From Whitmania pigra (taxonomy: Eukaryota > Annelida > Clitellata > Hirudinida > Haemopidae): a stretch of DNA of 64,000 nt. Made by a program: the position numbers and the translations under genes. The stretch covers positions 224,501-288,500 of the forward strand of contig JAJTWR010000030.1 of the NCBI GenBank assembly GCA_021613335.1, in the 5' to 3' direction. Below the pieces are notes generated by a model that ran no database searches, was not told the DNA's origin, and saw only the letters and a program-made list of their open reading frames with translations. Shown here in pieces: positions 60,667 through 64,000 of this stretch; positions within the stretch are counted from its first letter, which is position 1; the number at the start of each line of letters is the position of its first letter.

Positions 60667-61373
60667 CGATGACGATGACGATGACGATGATGATGATGAT
60701 GATGATGATGATGATAGCCACGATGGTGGTATTAGTGATGATGAGAAAGTCTGGTTGCAGATGCTCATCTTGCTGATAATTCAGCACACTGTATGGTTTT
60801 GTGGTTGCCATAAACAAAAGCATGCAACAAATGTTTTGACTGTAAATCTTCTTCAGAACTTGGCAGAAAACGAAATTTTGAATGATTTGTTTAACAACTC
60901 TTGAGTTTTTAGGACAAAACAATTGATTTTATTTTTTATTTGAATTGTGTTGCCATGAGATGCTAAAGCATTGAAAGCCAACAAGTTGGTCTTTGAAATA
61001 GGCAAGGAAAGGATAGATAGATACCATTTATTTAGCTGAGAATATTATGTTTTGTATTTTATGATTCATATTTTTAATGCATCTTTTGGTTGATTTTTTG
61101 AATTTACTAAATAATTTGTTTGTTGTAAGTTGATGTGAATTATCTCTTGTTCGATTCTGGTTAACAATCTGATTCACAAAGATAAGATAAACTTTGTTCT
61201 AGTTTTCTGAAACTCTTTGTTTATTTCTGCAGAAAAATGGAATTGAGAAGAACTTTGGGATGGGGAAAACCATCGATTTTGAAGTAAACCTGATCAAACA
61301 GGCAGTGCCCGAACTTCAGAAGGACATCAAAAAAGGCGAGGAATACCTCCTGAGAAATCCATTCACTGATTGA
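50983..61373 (+). CDS. MDH2: Malate dehydrogenase, mitochondrial (353 aa)
   Basis: Nine exons: 50983-51084, 52020-52133, 52271-52409, 56835-56944, 58193-58318, 59103-59207, 60098-60169, 60335-60487, 61233-61373; all GT-AG, in frame to TGA. Catalyses malate + NAD+ to oxaloacetate + NADH in the mitochondrial matrix (TCA cycle, malate-aspartate shuttle). Residues 1-34 are a basic presequence ([18 protein letters not shown]). The NAD-binding loop is [10 protein letters not shown] (41-50), with Asp69 at the end of strand 2. Substrate arginines are Arg116 and Arg122 ([10 protein letters not shown] / MTRDD) and Arg188. Asn157 follows ISDP. The catalytic pair is Asp185 and His212 (GGHSG). The C-terminus ([20 protein letters not shown]) is typical. 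All key residues are present. The presequence is confined to exon 1. Intron 3 is 4.4 kb; intron 8 has a trinucleotide repeat. Confidence 0.97.
52410..56834 (+). other. Large intron 3 of MDH2
   Basis: 4425 bp, AT-rich. It separates codon 119 after its first base. No gene, RNA or full transposon is recognised. An (AG)n run lies around 52900-52917. A perfect AT hairpin (12-bp arms ATTTATTATAAT / ATTATAATAAAT, 6-nt loop) is at 54952-54981. Confidence 0.6.
58932..59069. repeat. 69-bp tandem duplication in MDH2 intron 5
   Basis: 58932-59000 and 59001-59069 are the same 69 bp with three differences. Each begins AAATTTTTATTTGGT and contains TTCATTCATAAATGAG. The duplication ends about 33 bp before the acceptor of exon 6. 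Confidence 0.95.
59378..59523 (+). repeat. Dispersed repeat, copy 2 (in MDH2 intron 6)
   Basis: Same family as 46482-46640: it begins GGTAAAAGCAACAGTTATTA and shares the later GCACTAT, CTTCACAT and AAGGCATT blocks. Confidence 0.55.
59433..59557. mobile_element. MITE-like inverted-repeat element
   Basis: Left arm 59433-59458 begins GGCACTATATAAATGGTGGA; right arm 59532-59557 is its reverse complement with two mismatches over 26 bp. The central part is about 73 bp and non-coding. No clear target duplication was found; weaker symmetry may extend outward. Overlaps the dispersed repeat copy 2, so the two may be one family. Confidence 0.5.
59570..59640 (+). repeat. Possible tRNA-derived SINE fragment
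   Basis: TGGCCTCTTGGGA resembles a pol III A box, and GGGGTTCAAATCT, about 36 nt on, resembles a B box. No cloverleaf could be drawn, so it is not called a tRNA gene. A similar GGGGTTCAAAT occurs near 47563. Confidence 0.25.
60555..60715 (+). repeat. Trinucleotide microsatellite (GGT/GAT/GAC)n in MDH2 intron 8
   Basis: About 161 bp of uninterrupted-frame triplets: GGT blocks, GAT blocks, a second GGT block, a long GAT block, alternating GAC-GAT and a final GAT block. It begins 67 bp past the donor of exon 8. Long Met, Asp or Ser 'proteins' read from it are artefacts. Confidence 0.97.
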
Positions 61374-62786
61374 TGCTGCTACTCTCTCTGCTTTGAAAGA
61401 AGCTCTGTATTGCTAATGAAACTAGTTTTGCTTCTTTGAGATGAACTCACAAGAAATAAGAGATCGATTTGAATGTTTAGCTCGTTTACTTTATTGGAGG
61501 AACTGATTTAAAATTTGGAAAGTCGAACTTGTCATATTATCTGGCTTTCGTAGATGTTTTCTGATGTGAGTTTTGTTCAAACGAGTGGTGCTAATGGTTG
61601 TCATGCCATTTGCCAATTTACCTGTCTTTTGTAAATGTCTTTATCAACGTTACTTTAAATGCCATCGTTAGACGATCATGTTGTTATCCGAAAAGTACTG
61701 CACATTTCCTGCTGATTGACTTTGTTGTTTGTCAACATCAATCATTTGTAAGACCATCATTCAGATATCAAGATTTATTTAGTGCGTTATAAGCGTGCCT
61801 TTTTATATCAAGAAGAAGCATAATTTTTGTTCTCTACTGAAATTTCAGTGGCATTGTTTCAATGTTTTGGAAATTCATAGAAAAGTAACTATCAATGCTT
61901 CGATTTTACATCACAGTTCCGAAGTAATAACGGATAACTCCGTGGGAAAATCCGTATTGATATTGTCGGTCGGGAACAGCTGTTCTGGCGGAATAATGGA
62001 AGCATAAGCTTGGATCAGGTGCGAAACTGCTTCTACATACTGAACTTTGTCAGGCTCCCGACCCTGTTGTAACGAATGGGGAATGAGGCTAGGGGTATGT
62101 CGCGTTTTTTCGCGGAGTTGCTGAAATCGACTATGGTTAACAAGTACAGAAATTTAGATAGAAACACGATTACTTTTTCTGAGCAGTAGCAATATCATCT
62201 ATCATGCATCGAAATAATATGTACGTATTCCACAGTAGGTCGCCTAATGTCGCGCAAATTCGAGTGAATTAATATATAATTTTGTCGTCTGATGACATTC
62301 TAAATGATGAAAAAGTTGGCCTACTAATTTTTTATCTTCTCCAATATTTTTGGCTAATTACTCGATTTCTTGTAACTGAATGCTTAATAGAAGCTTTTAC
62401 CAATGAAACCAGGGTTCCATTGTTAGGTACTCCATTTTCTAGGACAAAAAATTATATGAATATTTCAATCAAAATTTTTAACTATTCAGATTACTTAATT
62501 AATAATATTCTTTTGATAACCAATGTGTTACCTCCAGTTACCGAATTATCTTTGACAACGTGACCTATATTAGCTTACCGAGGCCACGTATTATTTTGTT
62601 TTATTGGATCCTCGTTAATTTTGTCCAAGTATGTCGCTTTTCTGATCGGGTTTTACTAAATTTTGTTTGAATTGAGATTTTTATGTCATAAAGTTCTTAT
62701 TCATCCTGTCTTCTCTAACAAACACCAACTTGTCTGCAGGGTTGTGTACATTTCCCATTAACGAAGCGAAAATGTTTGGCTGCAAC
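61374..62786 (+). other. MDH2 3' flank and COPB1 5' region
   Basis: No coding exon seen. An acceptor (TGTCTGCAG) ends at 62739, so COPB1 probably has an upstream non-coding exon. A plausible donor, CCAA|GTATGT, is at 62628/62629 and would give a 111-bp 5' UTR intron. Promoter elements were not pinned down. Confidence 0.4.
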
Positions 62787-63569
62787 ATGAATGCTGTGGA
62801 GCAGCCTTGTTTCACTCTGATAAACATTCCGAATGATTCGGACATGCCAAGTGAAACACAACTTAAACATGAACTAGGTTGACAGGCTGACATATTGATT
62901 GAAATACCTGTTGTCAACGAATACTACTTTATATGTTTATTTTATAACAGAACATGGAGATGTCTATACTAAAACAGAAGCCTTAAAGAAACTCATTCAA
63001 TTGATTTTGAATGGAGAAAAGATGCAGTCATTGTTAATGACTGTTATCAGATTTGTCATGCCTATTCAAGATCATACCATCAAGAAGTTGCTCCTTGTTT
63101 TCTGGGAAATTGTACCAAAATATTCTGGTGATGGTAAGATGCTCCAGGAAATGATTCTTGTCTGTGATGCCTACAGAAAGGTTAATAATTAATTCATCAC
63201 TACATTCAATGCCTGTTGTTTTTAATTTTTGCTATTTGTTACTATTGACTTATATTTAATTAGAAACTAATTAGACATTCACACAGCTAAAAATTAGAAA
63301 TTTAAAAAGGTATAAAATGTTCCTAACAACAAGTTTCAAAGTCGTTATTTGGCTATAAAATTATCATTCATAAATTTACTTATTAAATTACAAACTTAGG
63401 ATCTGCAACATCCAAATGAATTCATCAGAGGATCAACTTTGAGGTTCTTGTGCAAACTGAAGGAACCGGAACTGCTCGAGCCACTGATGGCACCCATCAA
63501 GGCATGTCTCGAACACAGACACTCGTACGTCAGGAGAAATGCTGTCTTGGCTATCTATACCATTTACAG
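62787..63569 (+). CDS. COPB1: Coatomer subunit beta (beta-COP), first three coding exons, partial
   Basis: Exons 62787-62877, 62951-63180 and 63400-63569 (phases 1, 0, 2) encode the first ~163 of about 950 residues; the rest lies beyond the window. Beta-COP is part of the COPI coat that forms vesicles for Golgi-to-ER and intra-Golgi transport. Family signatures: [82 protein letters not shown] and [20 protein letters not shown], i.e. the start of the adaptin-like alpha-solenoid. The Met at 62787 aligns with the usual start; an in-frame ATG five codons earlier (62772) is an alternative. The next exon was not found before 64000. Confidence 0.95.
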
Positions 63570-64000
63570 GTTTCGTATATTTTATTTTTATTTTTTAATT
63601 GTTCATAATTTTATTTTTATCTATACCATCTATTTATTTATTTCATATTGTTTTCATAATGGTAATAATATTTGTTTAATGGTTTCGATATAGCTTCTAA
63701 TAAGTTTTCTGATGTTTGTGAAATCATGGAGATAAGACACTGATGTTGCATTAAAAATGCTTTTCATTTATTTGAGTGTTAATAATGCTGAAAAAGCAAA
63801 CAAAAGCTTGCATTTGAACAATGTTTCAATGCTTTTTTAAAAGCAACATGGAAAATATCAGTTGGTTAATCAGAGGATAAGCATGTGATTTAAATTGTGT
63901 TCAGTAAGTTGGAGGTGATATAAACGAACATAAGGCAAGAGTTGTTGAAAAAAAATCAAGGCAACTTGGAATGACAAAGTGTTTAATAAAGATTACAACG

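Noticed and set aside
60360..60922. Poly-Met, poly-Ile and poly-Ser frames
   Set aside because: They are readings of the triplet microsatellite in MDH2 intron 8.

Overview
The window is nuclear DNA of an invertebrate animal. Its coding sequences use the standard code and are split by GT-AG introns from 55 bp to several kb. Identifiable products (mitochondrial malate dehydrogenase, NIPSNAP, coatomer beta, an ankyrin/Death-domain protein) are typically metazoan. The DNA is AT-rich and carries a decayed hAT transposon and other interspersed repeats. I cannot name the phylum from sequence alone.

Layout: (1) 1-23533 is one uninterrupted satellite array, open at the left edge, made of two related monomers of about 154 and 112 bp that are themselves built from about 30-bp sub-repeats. 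A relic of roughly 29-bp units (23534-23700) fringes its right end. (2) 24608-34649, minus strand: a two-exon gene for a giant (about 3316 aa) protein with N-terminal ankyrin repeats, a very long charged repetitive middle and a C-terminal Death-like domain. (3) 36079-36946, minus strand: a four-exon gene, reconstructed from splice phases, for a 116-aa probably secreted protein with four cysteines and an acidic tail. (4) 37635-40654 (minus) and 41980-43779 (plus): two head-to-head paralogous tyrosine-phosphatase-like genes with the same five-exon structure. (5) 44856-50321 (minus): a nine-exon NIPSNAP gene with a decayed hAT element in an intron. (6) 50983-61373 (plus): a nine-exon mitochondrial malate dehydrogenase gene. 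NIPSNAP and MDH2 diverge from a 661-bp intergenic space, so two mitochondrial proteins may share a promoter. (7) 62787 onward (plus): the first three coding exons of coatomer subunit beta (COPB1), running off the right edge.

The genes do not form an obvious pathway. The clearest functional link is the divergent mitochondrial pair NIPSNAP/MDH2. Exon coordinates were worked out by hand from splice consensus, reading-frame phase and similarity to remembered family patterns. No alignment or database search was run.
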